A stretch of DNA of 64,000 nucleotides. It comes from Caprimulgus europaeus. Lineage: Eukaryota > Chordata > Aves > Caprimulgiformes > Caprimulgidae. This document shows, one piece after another, positions 1-10,964 of this stretch. How positions within the stretch are numbered: the stretch's first letter is position 1; each line of letters opens with the position of its first letter. The stretch covers positions 620,001-684,000 of the forward strand of contig OU015535.1 of NCBI GenBank assembly GCA_907165065.1, in the 5' to 3' direction. The notes beneath the pieces are model-generated. The model searched no databases. It was not told the DNA's origin and worked only from the letters and a program-made list of their open reading frames with translations. The translations under genes and the position numbers were made by a program.

Positions 1-1647
1 CAGAAAACCGGGGTAATGCTGGATGCTGGTGAAACTGATTTCTTCTCTAATTATTTTTGGCACTGGTGAGAATGTCAGGCAATGTTTCAGGAGTCTTTTT
101 CATACCATGGCACCAGATTCACCACTCACCCCCTAACTCAATAAAACCTGTATTGTAAAAAGCGAGTAGGGGCTGCCTCTAAACTGGAAGAGTGGGCAAT
201 GGAGGAGGAGCAGTTGAGAGCCTCGTGAAGGAGGCTGGAAGAAAAAGTCACCATTGGAGTTTTTGCCATCTCTGTTTCTGACAATGCCCAACTTGCCTGA
301 TGAGCTGGTACTGGGAAGTGTCTGTTCCCAGCTGGGGAGCTGTGGCCCTCTCCTGGGGAAGGCAGTGAGATTATTACATAGTTCTGGCTATGAGAGAATC
401 CAAGAAGGAGAAAACAACCATGAGTGGTGGTGCAGATCCCCCCAGGGCTGCATTGCGATGTCACCACCAGCCAACATCATTCTTGTTTCAGTTAGACACA
501 GTGGGCTGGGGCAACCTGGCACTTCTGATCTCCACTGGAGCAGGGAGCTGGAACAGTCCGGTACCGTTTGCACCGGGTGCAAGTACGGTGAGCTGGGACC
601 ATGGGGCACTCCCTGACCCCCCCTGGAGCTCCTGCTGCCTGGGAAACGCAGGCAAAACTCCTCCTGCCTGGATCACAGCCCACTCTGAAGGGTGCCAGGA
701 TTCCCTGACAGGAATAACGGCCACAGTGAAAAAGTCCTGACCAAAGTCAGTCGTCTGGCGACCCCACAAACACTGATCCGAGTGAGGCTGTGGGAGCTCT
801 CGGGAGCTGCTGCCCCTAACTCCTCCCTTGATTTGAGATGCCTCCTGGGGTAGATTTTTCCCACCTACTGACAAAGCTGACAAAGGGAAAGAACTGTCCA
901 CTGACAGAGCCAACAAAGGGTGGGAGTGAGGAATCCACTGCGGTTTGATTTCGTAACGTTTCCAGGATCGTTTGGGTACCAGAAATTCATTATAATCTGC
1001 AGAGAAAGAAATATCTTAATAACTGGTTAACCTCTATATCCATATCTATATCTCTGTGTGTGTGTGCAATTTGATTTAGGAAACTTTGTTGGATCCTTTA
1101 AGTCTCTGCATTGATTATAACCAGTTGTTGATTATTAATTAAGTTTTGATAGAACTTTATTAAGTTTTGCTAGAGAATCGTATCATCTAATCTCGTGATT
1201 TGCCATCATAGTGTTAATGAACATTAAACTGCTGCTGTTCTAAAGTCACACAAAACACAGAATCACATGTTAAAGCACAACACTGAGGCCCCTGCACCTA
1301 ATCCCTTCAGACACAAACTGCTGACCCAGTCTGGGACTGGGAGTGGATCCAGCTGAGACTCTTCTCTGAGCAGGAGTTTAGAAAGCCAGGGGCTCCATAC
1401 TGCACCTCGAGACTCAGTGGGAGGGTCTCCCTTATCCTCTTTCCCCAGTTCTGTACAAACCACTCCAGCCCAATTCTGACTTGATTTCCCCTCATTTCCC
1501 ACAATCTATATGCAAATCATTCTGACCTAATTCCAGCTTGATTTTAACTTGTTTTTTCCAATCTTGGCAATTCTGTGATTGTCTAATACCAGGGAAGGTA
1601 ATTTTTTGTCACCACTTTGTTAGGAGGTTGGATAATAATTGGTTAGA
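1..1647. other. No recognised gene
   Basis: This is moderate-GC sequence (about 250-950) grading into AT-rich DNA. A short TA/TG-rich low-complexity patch lies at about 1033-1068. Open frames here are short, overlap on both strands and match nothing I know. Confidence 0.5.
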
Positions 1648-2077
1648 TCATAGAATCATAGAATCCCAGGCTGGTTTGGGTTGGAAGGGACCTTAAGGCT
1701 CATCCAGTCCCAACCCCCCTGCCAGCAGCAGGGACACCTTCCACTAGACCAGGTTGCTCAAAGCCTCATCCAACCTGGCCCAGAACACTTCCAGGGAGGA
1801 GCAGCCACAGCTTCTCTGGCCAACCTGGGCCAGGGTCTCACCACCCTCACACCAAACAATTTCTTCCTCACATCTCATCTCAGTCTCCCCTCTCCCAGTT
1901 TCAAGCCATTTGCCCTCGTCCTATCACTCCCTGCCCTTGGCCAAAGTCCCTCCCCAGCCTTCCTGGAGCCCCTTCAGGTACTGGGAGGCCACTGGAAGGT
2001 CTCCCTGGAGCCTTCTCTTCTCCAGGCTGAACAGCCCCAACTCTCTCAGCCTGTCCTCACAGCAGAGCTGCTCCAAG
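1648..2077 (-). repeat. CR1 LINE 3' fragment
   Basis: Reading inward from the tail (TCATAGAATCATAGAATC) on the plus strand gives the reverse complement of a CR1 3' end: the GGTTGGAAGGGACCTTA box, the CCAGCAGCAGGGACACC box and the GAGGAGCAGCCACAGCTTC box. It stops at about 2077, just before the part that continues in the longer relatives at 42.2 and 58.8 kb, so it is 5'-truncated. It shares its tail type with the copies at 39.4, 42.2, 52.6 and 58.8 kb. Confidence 0.93.
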
Positions 2078-4075
2078 ATGTTATTCTTGAAAAGATTGTA
2101 TTCTTGAGTTCTGCTGTTTCTCACAACGCACCCTGCAGCGACACGTGGTCACTGCTCCCAGGGTCTCAGACAAGAGCGGGGGCCAGGGCTGAGCGTGTGC
2201 ACTCAACAGAGAGTAAAGAATTCACAGAATTCAATCAGTGTGAAACTGTGAAACTCCTCCTTGCAGGAGAAGCAGCTTTTAACCACCACATCTTTTCACA
2301 TTGGCCTTTTTGCTGTGTAGGTGCCTACCACAGCCAGTGTTCACTCCCTAACACAAACAAGAGCTGCCCGCCAACGGGGTGAGAGGTTCCATCAGCTCTG
2401 CCCCTGCTCCTGCCCTCTCTGCCCTCCCACTGCTGCTGAATGTGTTCCAGTGTCAGGATCTCAATAAATGACGGTGGAGATAAGGGTAAAACTCTGGGCA
2501 CAGCTGATGCATCACCCCAGCAGCATTTGGACTGAATCCAGCCTCCGAAAGCTCTACTCAAAGAGCCTGCTGCAGCCATGCAGTTATTTATCTCTTCCTC
2601 AAATGCTTCCTCTCATTTATTTTAATTTATTTCTTGCTCTAATAATGTCTTGCCTCAGCTTTTGACTCTGGTCCAGCCTTGTTGATCCCCTGTGAACATT
2701 AAAGGACTGCAGCAAGACCCCTGCGTGACACCAAGATAAATGGGTTCCTCTCTTCAAGGAGACGAGGTTGGCTCCTCTCCTGCTCCTTACGTATCTCAGC
2801 TGTTAAGCAGTGACCTCTGCTTTTTCCAGGAGAGAAAGCAAGCCTGCTCACACACGTAGCTTTCTGACATAAAGGCAGTGGGAATCTGGGACACAGCAAA
2901 CCTTCTTCTCTTTCACATGCTCCCGAGTAGGTGGTTGGCTCAAGCTTAGTAGTAGTCTTGAGATGGAGTTTGCCTACTTTGCAAGACCTTTGACCATGGT
3001 GCCTGGTGCTGTTGTACATGAAAGCTTGTAAAATCAAAATGATGTGCTGAAATGTTCTTTCATAAAGGAGAACATCATCTAATTTCCCATCACTGCAGAA
3101 GGTTTCTTCCAAGACACCCACTGTCCTCTGAGGTAGTTCCTTGGAGCAAAACCTGCATCTAGCCTTGTGGTCTTTACAACACATGAACTTCACTTCCAGG
3201 TCATTAAATTTGTGTCTATGTGATGTTAGCCATGGTTGTTTCCACTAGAAAAAACTGTATTTTACAAATAGCTACCATCTGGTGCTATCTGGGGCACCAG
3301 TTGTTTCCAGCCTAATTCTGAGGGAAATGTGGTATCTGTGCTGCTCCTCTGCAGTATCCTGGCCTGGATACTGGTTGAATAGTGATAACACCGACTGGGT
3401 TGTCTTAAGAACTGAACAGGTCCACTTCCACTCTGCTTGATCATTTCCCTACCAACAGCGCAGCAAAACTGCTGGGAGCATTTCAGAAGCTCTTGGTTTG
3501 TGATTTTTTTATTTCCTAATGGATTTGTGAGGTTGGCCATGCGAAGATGGGAGGCTCCACCTCTCACAGTGGATATTTATTTATGTATATAACCCATGGA
3601 TCATTTCTTTACAAGCAAAACACCCTCAATTAGAAGCCACGTGGCTTTTTCCTGTATGCAAACAAGTGAGGAGGGGAGCCTGCTCCCTGTCAGGCTCAGT
3701 GCCTCCATGTGCCCACTGCTGCCTCCAACCTTACGGGGTATTTTATGACCCATTTCCAAGGAGTGGTGTGTTTGAGTGTGTAGGTTATCAAAGATATCAG
3801 TTATACACATGAAAATTATCATCAGTTTTCTTCTAAGTGTTCCCACTGCCCTGAAGTAAGTAAATGCACTTTTGGTAGAGTTTGTTCTCCTGTGGTTTGA
3901 CAAAGTTATATTGTAGAACAAGAACCAGCTTTTGAGATCGTTCTTGTGGGTTTTCCTGAAAACAAGCTGTAAAACGGTGCACAGATTGGTACCACAGGTA
4001 GCATTTCCTGAAGCAGATGAAACTGAGAATGGCAACACCTCTAGTAAGCTAGAAAATAAGCAGAGCTTGGTGTTT
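2078..4075. other. Unrecognised sequence with one longer minus-strand frame
   Basis: There is no known gene. The minus strand is open from 3193 to 2699 (164 codons; the first ATG is at 3184), beginning MCCKDHKARC after that ATG. It is cysteine-rich early and basic throughout, with no domain I recognise. It may be chance, a decayed exon or part of a 3' UTR. A plus-strand AATAAA occurs at about 2463. Confidence 0.3.
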
Positions 4076-4102
4076 AGATTCTGCCACTCTGTGGCAGAAT
4101 CT
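4076..4102. repeat. 11-bp perfect inverted repeat at a CR1 junction
   Basis: AGATTCTGCCA (4076-4086) and its exact reverse complement (4092-4102) are separated by CTCTG. A further AGATTCTG copy follows at about 4112-4119. The structure sits immediately 5' of the truncated CR1. Confidence 0.85.
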
Positions 4103-4111
4103 GTGGTGTTC

Positions 4112-4660
4112 AGATTCTGTGCCCTGGTGAGGCCACATCTGGAATATTGTGTCCAGTTCTGGGCCCCACAGTTCCAGAAGGACAGGGAACTGCTGGAGAG
4201 AGTCCAGCACAGAGCCACCAAGGTGATGAAGGGAGTGGAGCATCTCCCTAATGAGGAAAGGCTGAGGGAGCTGGGGCTCTTTAGCTTGGAGAAGAGGAGG
4301 CTGAGGGGGGACCTCATTAATGTTTATAAATATTTGAAGGGTGAGTGTCAGGAGGATGGGGCCAGGCTCTTCACAGTGACAACCAAGGGTAAGACAAGGG
4401 GTAATGGGTGTGAGCTGGAACACAGGAGGTTCTGCTTAAATTTGAGAAGGAACTTCTTTACTGTGAGGATGCCAGAGCCCTGGGCGAGGCTGCCCAGGGA
4501 GGGTGTGGAGCCTCCTTCTCTGGAGACATTCAAGACCCGCCTGGATGCCTTCCTGTGTGATCTCATCCAGGTGCTCCTGCTCCGGCAGGGGGATTGGACT
4601 GGATGAGCTTTCGAGGTCCCTTCCAATCCCCAACATTCTGTGATTCTGTGATGCTGTGAT
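4112..4660 (+). repeat. CR1 LINE 3' fragment with intact tail
   Basis: This is a plus-strand CR1 3' end. It begins in the region coding the end of the reverse-transcriptase ORF (GGCCACATCTGGAATATTGT) and runs through the 3' UTR to a tail of ATTCTGTG repeats at 4632-4660. The 3' box is ATTGGACTGGATGAGC, a different subfamily from the copy at 1.65 kb. The reading frame survives as [20 protein letters not shown], the standard CR1 block. An 11-bp palindrome sits at its 5' edge (4076-4102). Confidence 0.95.
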
Positions 4661-7600
4661 TTCTGATAACTCTTTTGTAAATATTTGAACGATCAAGATT
4701 ACCATTTTTCTTCCAGCTGGTAACAATAAAGGAGCATCCAAGCTTTTCGGGTAACATGTGGTAACAAGCCCATGCCCTGGATCAATGAGAGAGCTCAGCA
4801 CACAGGTGCCTCTGGTACAGGGCAGTGGGCTCTCCAGTCAACCAGTGCCTAAACCAAACCATGGCTGGCAGGGCTCCGTGCGACTTGTGGGAAGACATGG
4901 GGAAAAACAGGAGGGAGCATCTGTTAGAATAAATTCAAAGGAGTGACCAAAACCTCCTGAATGAAAGTTGTGGAGAAAACAGTGACCAGGATCTCGCTTT
5001 CTAGTCCAGCCCAGTTTGGGTAACGCTCAGCTGCAGAATAAGCTTCAGCAGTGACCTGGTTTAAAAGACAAACACTTAAAAGTCAGTTCCAGTACCTATA
5101 GTTGGTGTCACCTGCTTCAGGAAGTGCAGCTACACTGAAATCTTCAACCCTGCAGTTCTAGATCCTGAAGGGACTAACGAGCACAGCCAGAGCAGCATGT
5201 GTAATTCCCACTCTGCTCAGCAGCTCATGAAATGGAAGTAAAGGGATGACCTGGTATGAACCATTTCCCAAGACAGCCTGTAAAAATTCATCTCACTTCA
5301 TTATTGATGGCCTCTTTTTAAGTGAAATGTTTGCCTACAACCAAGAAGTCTGGAGAAGGACAGCACCAAAGAACCCTTCAAGCCAAGGCATTTGTTCGCC
5401 GCCCCTAGGAGATATTCGCTAGGATTTTAAATAAGCACCTGCCTTAAAAGAGTAATAATCATGTGATTAAATTATTTATACGTGAAAACAACTTGCAGAT
5501 GCTTTTGTATGCTGAAAAATACATGAAAGCTGAAGGCTTCAGAGACTTAAAACACAGGTTGCATGTCTGAGGATGTTTAATTGCAATAAAAGCCACGGTA
5601 ATAAACCAGCATCCTTTTTATTTAAAAACAGACATCCAGTTGCAGGATGAACACTGCTGGTGCCCAGTACAGTCCTGCAGTCAGGTGGACGGCTGTAGAT
5701 CAGGTGTTTGTGTGTTCAGAACCACAAGAAGAGACCAGGCTTGGAAACTGCAAGTGTCTCTGTGCCATTTCAGTCACACCTTCAGGAGCTCAGCAGGCAG
5801 CAGGATTCTTGGGGGTTTACGGCTGTTCTGATCCTGGCTCTGGCAGACTTCAGCTCCACAGACACCTCCCCCCTTGATGCAGATCTCCACATCCAGATCT
5901 TGGCACCCAACAATGTGTTAAAGCTTGAAGTGGTTTTTATTTCCCTCCTGTATGTCCCAAAACCTGTGTTTTGTCAAGTCCACTGGAATGTGCAGTTGAG
6001 AAGCCATCCCCTGGTGAGTGTTCCCTACTCCTCTGGATCCAGCCAGTTCCACAAGCTGCTGGGAGATGGGATAAATAAGCCTTGGTAGCTTCTGCTGGAC
6101 AACAGCTCTGTCTGTACTGGGCATCAGCTTCACTGCTGTACAGATCCATAACAACAATTATCGTTTTCAGGAGAAACCAACTGTAACAGCTCGTTTGCTT
6201 GAGTGACCTGAAAATACCTGGTCCAGTAATGAGGGGAATAAAATGGGGAAAGACCTGGTATGTCCATATTGCAACCCCCTCTGACTGCTTTCAGGGGTTT
6301 CAGTGCAAGACAAACATGATCATGCTCATCAGAGAGGGCTGTGGCAGGAAGGACCACAGGAATGGAAAGCTACATTCAAAATTGGGCCAAATCACCACCA
6401 AGTATAAACACAGTAAATATCAGTAGAGCTTGGGTGTCTGTGTGCAGCCGCCTTCAGGGCAGCAAGGACAAGTCCAAAGGTGAGAGGATGAGCTCAGTGC
6501 TAGAAACACATTTCTTCCTATTTTGATGTCCTGCTTAAAAACTAGAAAGATGCAAATCTGGCAATGCAAAATAGCTAATATTCACACCTGAGCTAAAAGT
6601 AACTACCTTTGGATGGGGTAAGTATTTAGGACAACACAAAGCAACTACCTCAGACATCTAGCTTTGGTACAAAGCTTCCTGCACAGACAAGAGCTAGATG
6701 CCTCCAGAGACCTCTCCAGACTGAATCAGATGCACAGATGGGAAATAACTCCAGTGAGTAAAAAAGTGAAAGGTAACAGAGGTGGTACATTCAAAACCTT
6801 ATCAAAATTACTGCCCCATGTTGAGATAAATTTCATGCTTGGAAGGGCTCTGCCTACAGCCACCTATTTTCTCCAAAAAAAAGGTTTTTAAGGTTTTCAG
6901 CACTGCTATGTGGCCAGCCAGTTCACCACGCTACAGAAGGGAAGCTGTGACAGCACAAGTGTGCAGGGATGGCCCTTCAACACTTCACTGGTTTGTAAAA
7001 AATAAATAAGGAAAATGATCCTGAGTACTTAATTCAGAACTTGTTCTAAGCTATGTTTAAATTAGTACAACATGCACAATTAAAACCATTGCTTGCTAAA
7101 TGCTGTTTAAATATGTGTTAAGTTGGAAATGAAGAAACAAAAGACAAATTAAAAAATACAAAAGAATGTCTATTCCATCACTAGTCACACAAGTTTCTGA
7201 CTTGTTTTCTCCTAGTAATTCTTACAGAACACATAAATGAAGATAGGGTACAGCAATGGGCCTTGAGCCACAACTAAAGAGAAATGTGATCCATAAAAAC
7301 TGTAAATGAGATGAGACATATGGAAACCAAACTTCCAGTAATGTGTGCAAGAGAGCATTTAAGAACGAATGGTGAGGAAATGTATTAGTACAAATCTGCA
7401 TCTACAAGTAAGCACACTGGAGAAAACAAGGATTTTCCTGATTGCAGATGGGATACTTGGAAATAAAAAGACTGAAATGTTTTTGTTGTAGACATTTTAA
7501 TAACCTACACCATCACTAGCAATAGTGTATGTAGAAAAAAGTGTCAGTCCCTGAGCCAGCAGGTGAGATCATACAAGATTTTTATATCCCTATATATAGT

Positions 7601-10600
7601 CAAAAATAAAAATAAAAAAATACTGATGCTTTTAGCCATAAACCTGTAAGAGTAACACAACTGCAGCAACCAACCTTGGGAAGAGAAGAGGGAAAAGTAA
7701 GTTACAGAGCAAGAAACTTTATCCAATTTGCTCCTGGAATTGCTGACAGGTGCTCAGGACTAGTTCAGCAGGTAACGTTCACCCTGTGTATGCTCCAGTT
7801 TTCCAGTGGGCCCAGAAAAGGTAGGGCTTCCAGAAACATATAATGCACAGAATATGGAGTGTAGCAGTTAAAACTATTAGCAGTTAGGCTATTTGTGTGT
7901 CTGTGTGCAAAGGAGAAGGAAATTTTAAGTGTGGTCCAGAGATGAAGGAGGAGGACAAGTGACCACCTGTGAGCAAAGCTGGGCACAAGATCTCCCACTC
8001 TCTCTGTTTGTCTCATCTTTGTTATCTAGGGCAGAAAAAACCAAAGAAAGCAAGGCACAGTTGTCTCTGCACACTGCGAGGGAAGATCACTGCTGCACTA
8101 TGGAGTGCATAGGTTTGGTGCCAAGCAAGTGAAATAAAGGACAAGGTGACGGTGTGGCCATGGCAGAGCCGAAGGCCTGACACTTCTCACCACGCTGGAA
8201 ATGACAAATTGCCACTAACACAAAAGGCACAGAAATGGGGAGTCCTGTGCAGTGCCACCAGCTGACACTATTTGATGGACTTCTGTCACATCTCTGAAAA
8301 ACTGTTAATTTATACAGAAACTGAAATGCCAATATTCCAGAAGAACAATGTCCTTGGGTCAAAATCAACCTTTCTTTAGATGCCAAACAGTTCAAATATT
8401 AACACACTGGAAAAGTTTAGGAGCACAAATGTTCTGGTTGTTGGAAACTTGACAAAGCTGCTTGATCTATCCAGCTTCTTCAGGTTATTTTTTTTTCCCA
8501 CTGTGTCCAAGTGTAACTGGCTCAAGTGCAAATGGCATCTACAGAAGAATGAAGGCTTCAGGTCTCTGAAACAGAAAACAAAGACACTGAGGTGTCAGTG
8601 ATACAGGAATTACAGTGAATGACAAATTTGCCTTAAAGGGGGAATTAAATTTTATTTGTGCAAAATAGTGAAGGTGAAGCCAAAAACCAGTGGCCATTCA
8701 GTCCCTCAGGGCTCTGAGAAGATTGTGGCAGTGGACTGAAAAAGACTTATTTTTCAAGTTACCTTCAGATGATGAGGTGTTTTCATCAAGGGCAATATGT
8801 ACAAAGCAAACAGCAGACATAGTGTTCCAATGCAATTAAGAACCTCTACATTTAACAAGTGGGGAGCAAAAACCACAGGTCCCAGACATTTGGCCATTTG
8901 ATGAAGAAACTGCATGTGTGAGAAGCATGAAGGCAGGACCAGGCAGCTGCTGGTTTTGTACAGATGTGAACTTGCTCTAAACATCCTTTGGTCTTGCCTC
9001 ACCTGTGGTTACACAAAACAGCTACTGCTTCTCCTGTATTTAAAACCTGCAAGTTTATTAAAGCAAGTTCAGCAGTAGATACCAATCATGTTTTGGAACC
9101 CTCAACACAAGCAGGACATGTACCTGTTGGAGTGGGTCCAGGGGAGGCCACAAAAAGCCTCCCACATTGGTGGGATGAGCAAAAACTGCTTCTCCTCTCT
9201 TGCCTCTTAAGTTTTTCTTTCACTGTATCAAAAGAGGTGAGGCTGGGATTCTGCTACACCACCTTGTCCATTATCTGAATTTCTTGATGCCTATTTCAAA
9301 CAATAGGCACGAAGATTCCTGTCCTGCCTCTGTTCCTGGCTATTGTGCATGTCTTTTCCCGTGAAGAGAGCTAAAATTCCAATAATCCTTAATTCAGTTC
9401 TCTTGGCTTTGCCAGTGCAACTCTGTGGTTAGTCTTTAAGTATTGGTTTAATACATACTGTTGAGATGGATGTTCTACCAGAATTCTGATAGTATCTCAG
9501 ATAATCTATGTGCTCTTTGCTGCTAAAATTAAATATTCACCAGTATATTTGTAGAGACTATGGCCAGAAAATACAATAAAACTATTTTGTTTCACTGCCA
9601 GAATTTCACAGGTTTTGGTTAAAGCAGACAATTCCACCAATACCCTGAAGTAAATGAATTTAATTCTTCATCTTCCCAGTAATTTGTTGCACTGATTTCC
9701 CCCCATGCTATTTAGAGTCCTAAGAGATTTTGGTCTGGTTTCCACTCTTGCTACAGATTCATCTCCAGATTAGGGGTTTAAAGCCTTGTATCTTCTTTTT
9801 CATGGAGAAAGGGTTTCATCTGGAAGTTGACTCACACTGAGAATGTCACATGTATGGGCTGTCTGTGTGGCAGCCAGTGTAACCCTGCCTTGCCAGGAAA
9901 GTCAAGTACCTCCTCCTTCAGCAGGTCTCCTGAACCTGATTTAGATTGGGCAGATAAAGAGCCAGAGTGATGCTGGCACTCACAGGCTTAGCAGTGCTAT
10001 TTTAAAGGCAGATGTTGGACTGCAGTGCTTCTTGGGCTACAAGCCTACAATTTAGGTTCATCTCCTCCCAGCTTGTTCATCATAGCTATGATGCCAGGAA
10101 GATACTAATTTTGATTCCCACAATTCTTATATTTATCCTTCTATATAAGTAAATAAGAAACTTTAAAATGCAGGTAGAGAAAACAATATTGTTCTTAATA
10201 ACTGCACGTGTGGAGGAGGGATAAGGCACATCTTTGTGGGCCGAGTCTCCCACAAAGTGAAAGCTCTGCAGCTTGGGAGGACAGAAAAGCCACGCTATCT
10301 TCATAGGAACTGATGGGCTCCAGTGATTTGTAGCATTATATGTTGGATTTAATAGCCCTAGTTACTTGGATAAAGATTAAGTCTTCATAAGTGTTCATAA
10401 CAGACTGGACGCAGTACACTGCAAACCCTCCTTAAAAAAGAAGAGGCATTTGGAGGAAGCAAACCAGAATTATTTCCCTTTTTAGCTTAGTCAGCAATGA
10501 GGAAAAGGAGTGGCTAAGCCAGGACAATCCTGACACTTCCTAAGCGTGACACATGCAAGGGGCCCCTGACAAAGCAAGATGCTGCCACCAACTTTTGAAC

Positions 10601-10796
10601 TCTACATTTACCAATGAACAGTTATAACTCGGCAGTTCCCAGCAGCTTCTGCTTCTGCAGTAGTCTGAAGTGAACTCATTTATCTGCAAAGGCCAGGACT
10701 GTACAGATAATGCTCATGGCTATTTCTAAAGCTGTGCCTTAGTGCCCACTGCATTCCTGGACACTGCACCCTGCTCCCTCGCAGTGCAGCGATCCC
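4661..10796. other. 3' flank of NINJ1, no recognised coding sequence
   Basis: This is about 6 kb of repeat-poor sequence between the CR1 at 4.1 kb and the end of the NINJ1 coding region. It may contain the NINJ1 3' UTR exon (candidate at 5598-6206). In mammals CARD19 lies on this side in convergent orientation; I looked for its CARD and membrane-tail coding blocks and did not find them. Poly(A)-like signals on both strands cluster at 5584-5625. Confidence 0.5.
5598..6206 (-). other. Possible terminal non-coding exon of NINJ1
   Basis: On the minus strand there is an acceptor-like GGTATTTTCAG ending at about 6207. About 590 bp of non-repeat, moderately GC-rich sequence follows. Near 5613-5624 there is an AAATAAAAAG poly(A) signal with a U/GU-rich stretch downstream. 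This is what a 3'-terminal exon fed by the donor at 10797-10803 would look like. No conservation can be checked here, and other AATAAA sites on the same strand (near 8650 and 9055) are alternatives. Confidence 0.22.
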
Positions 10797-10803
10797 ACTC
10801 ACC
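10797..10803 (-). other. NINJ1: Candidate splice donor in the NINJ1 3' UTR
   Basis: Just after the NINJ1 stop the minus strand reads CAAG followed by GTGAGT, a near-perfect U1 match. If used, exon 3 ends at 10803, only seven bases past the stop. That is too close to trigger the usual 50-nucleotide decay rule. This is inference from a motif only; an unspliced 3' UTR remains possible. Confidence 0.45.
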
Positions 10804-10809
10804 TTGTTC

Positions 10810-10964
10810 TTACTGTCTTGATGCCGACTCAGCAACCGGCTTCTGCACTCCAAAGGCAGTGATAAAAATATTCACAACTACTATAATGAATACCAGTCCA
10901 GTTGCAAGGTTGTTGAGGAAATCCAGCTTTCCATGTTTTGCAGGGTTGTTAAGGTCGTATTTTA
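10810..10964 (-). CDS. NINJ1: NINJ1 coding exon 3 (loop, second TM, stop)
   Basis: The acceptor is a long pyrimidine tract ending GAAG, and the exon opens in phase 1 so that exon 2's last G plus TA completes a valine codon. It encodes [18 protein letters not shown], the second membrane helix ([19 protein letters not shown]) and the tail [13 protein letters not shown], then TAA at 10812-10810. The C-terminal eight residues differ from the mammalian tail, which is the least conserved part of the family. Seven bases after the stop there is a strong splice donor (see the entry at 10797-10803), so the transcript probably continues in another exon. Confidence 0.95.

Noticed and set aside
1681-2382. 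233-codon plus-strand open frame
   Set aside because: Its first half is the antisense strand of a CR1 3' end; the same peptide recurs at every class 1 CR1 copy.
3601-4317. 238-codon minus-strand open frame
   Set aside because: Its N-terminal part is the antisense of the plus-strand CR1 at 4112-4660 and the rest matches nothing.
1-10809. CARD19, expected next to NINJ1 from mammalian gene order
   Set aside because: No CARD-domain or C-terminal membrane-tail coding block was visible on either strand; it may lie outside the window.
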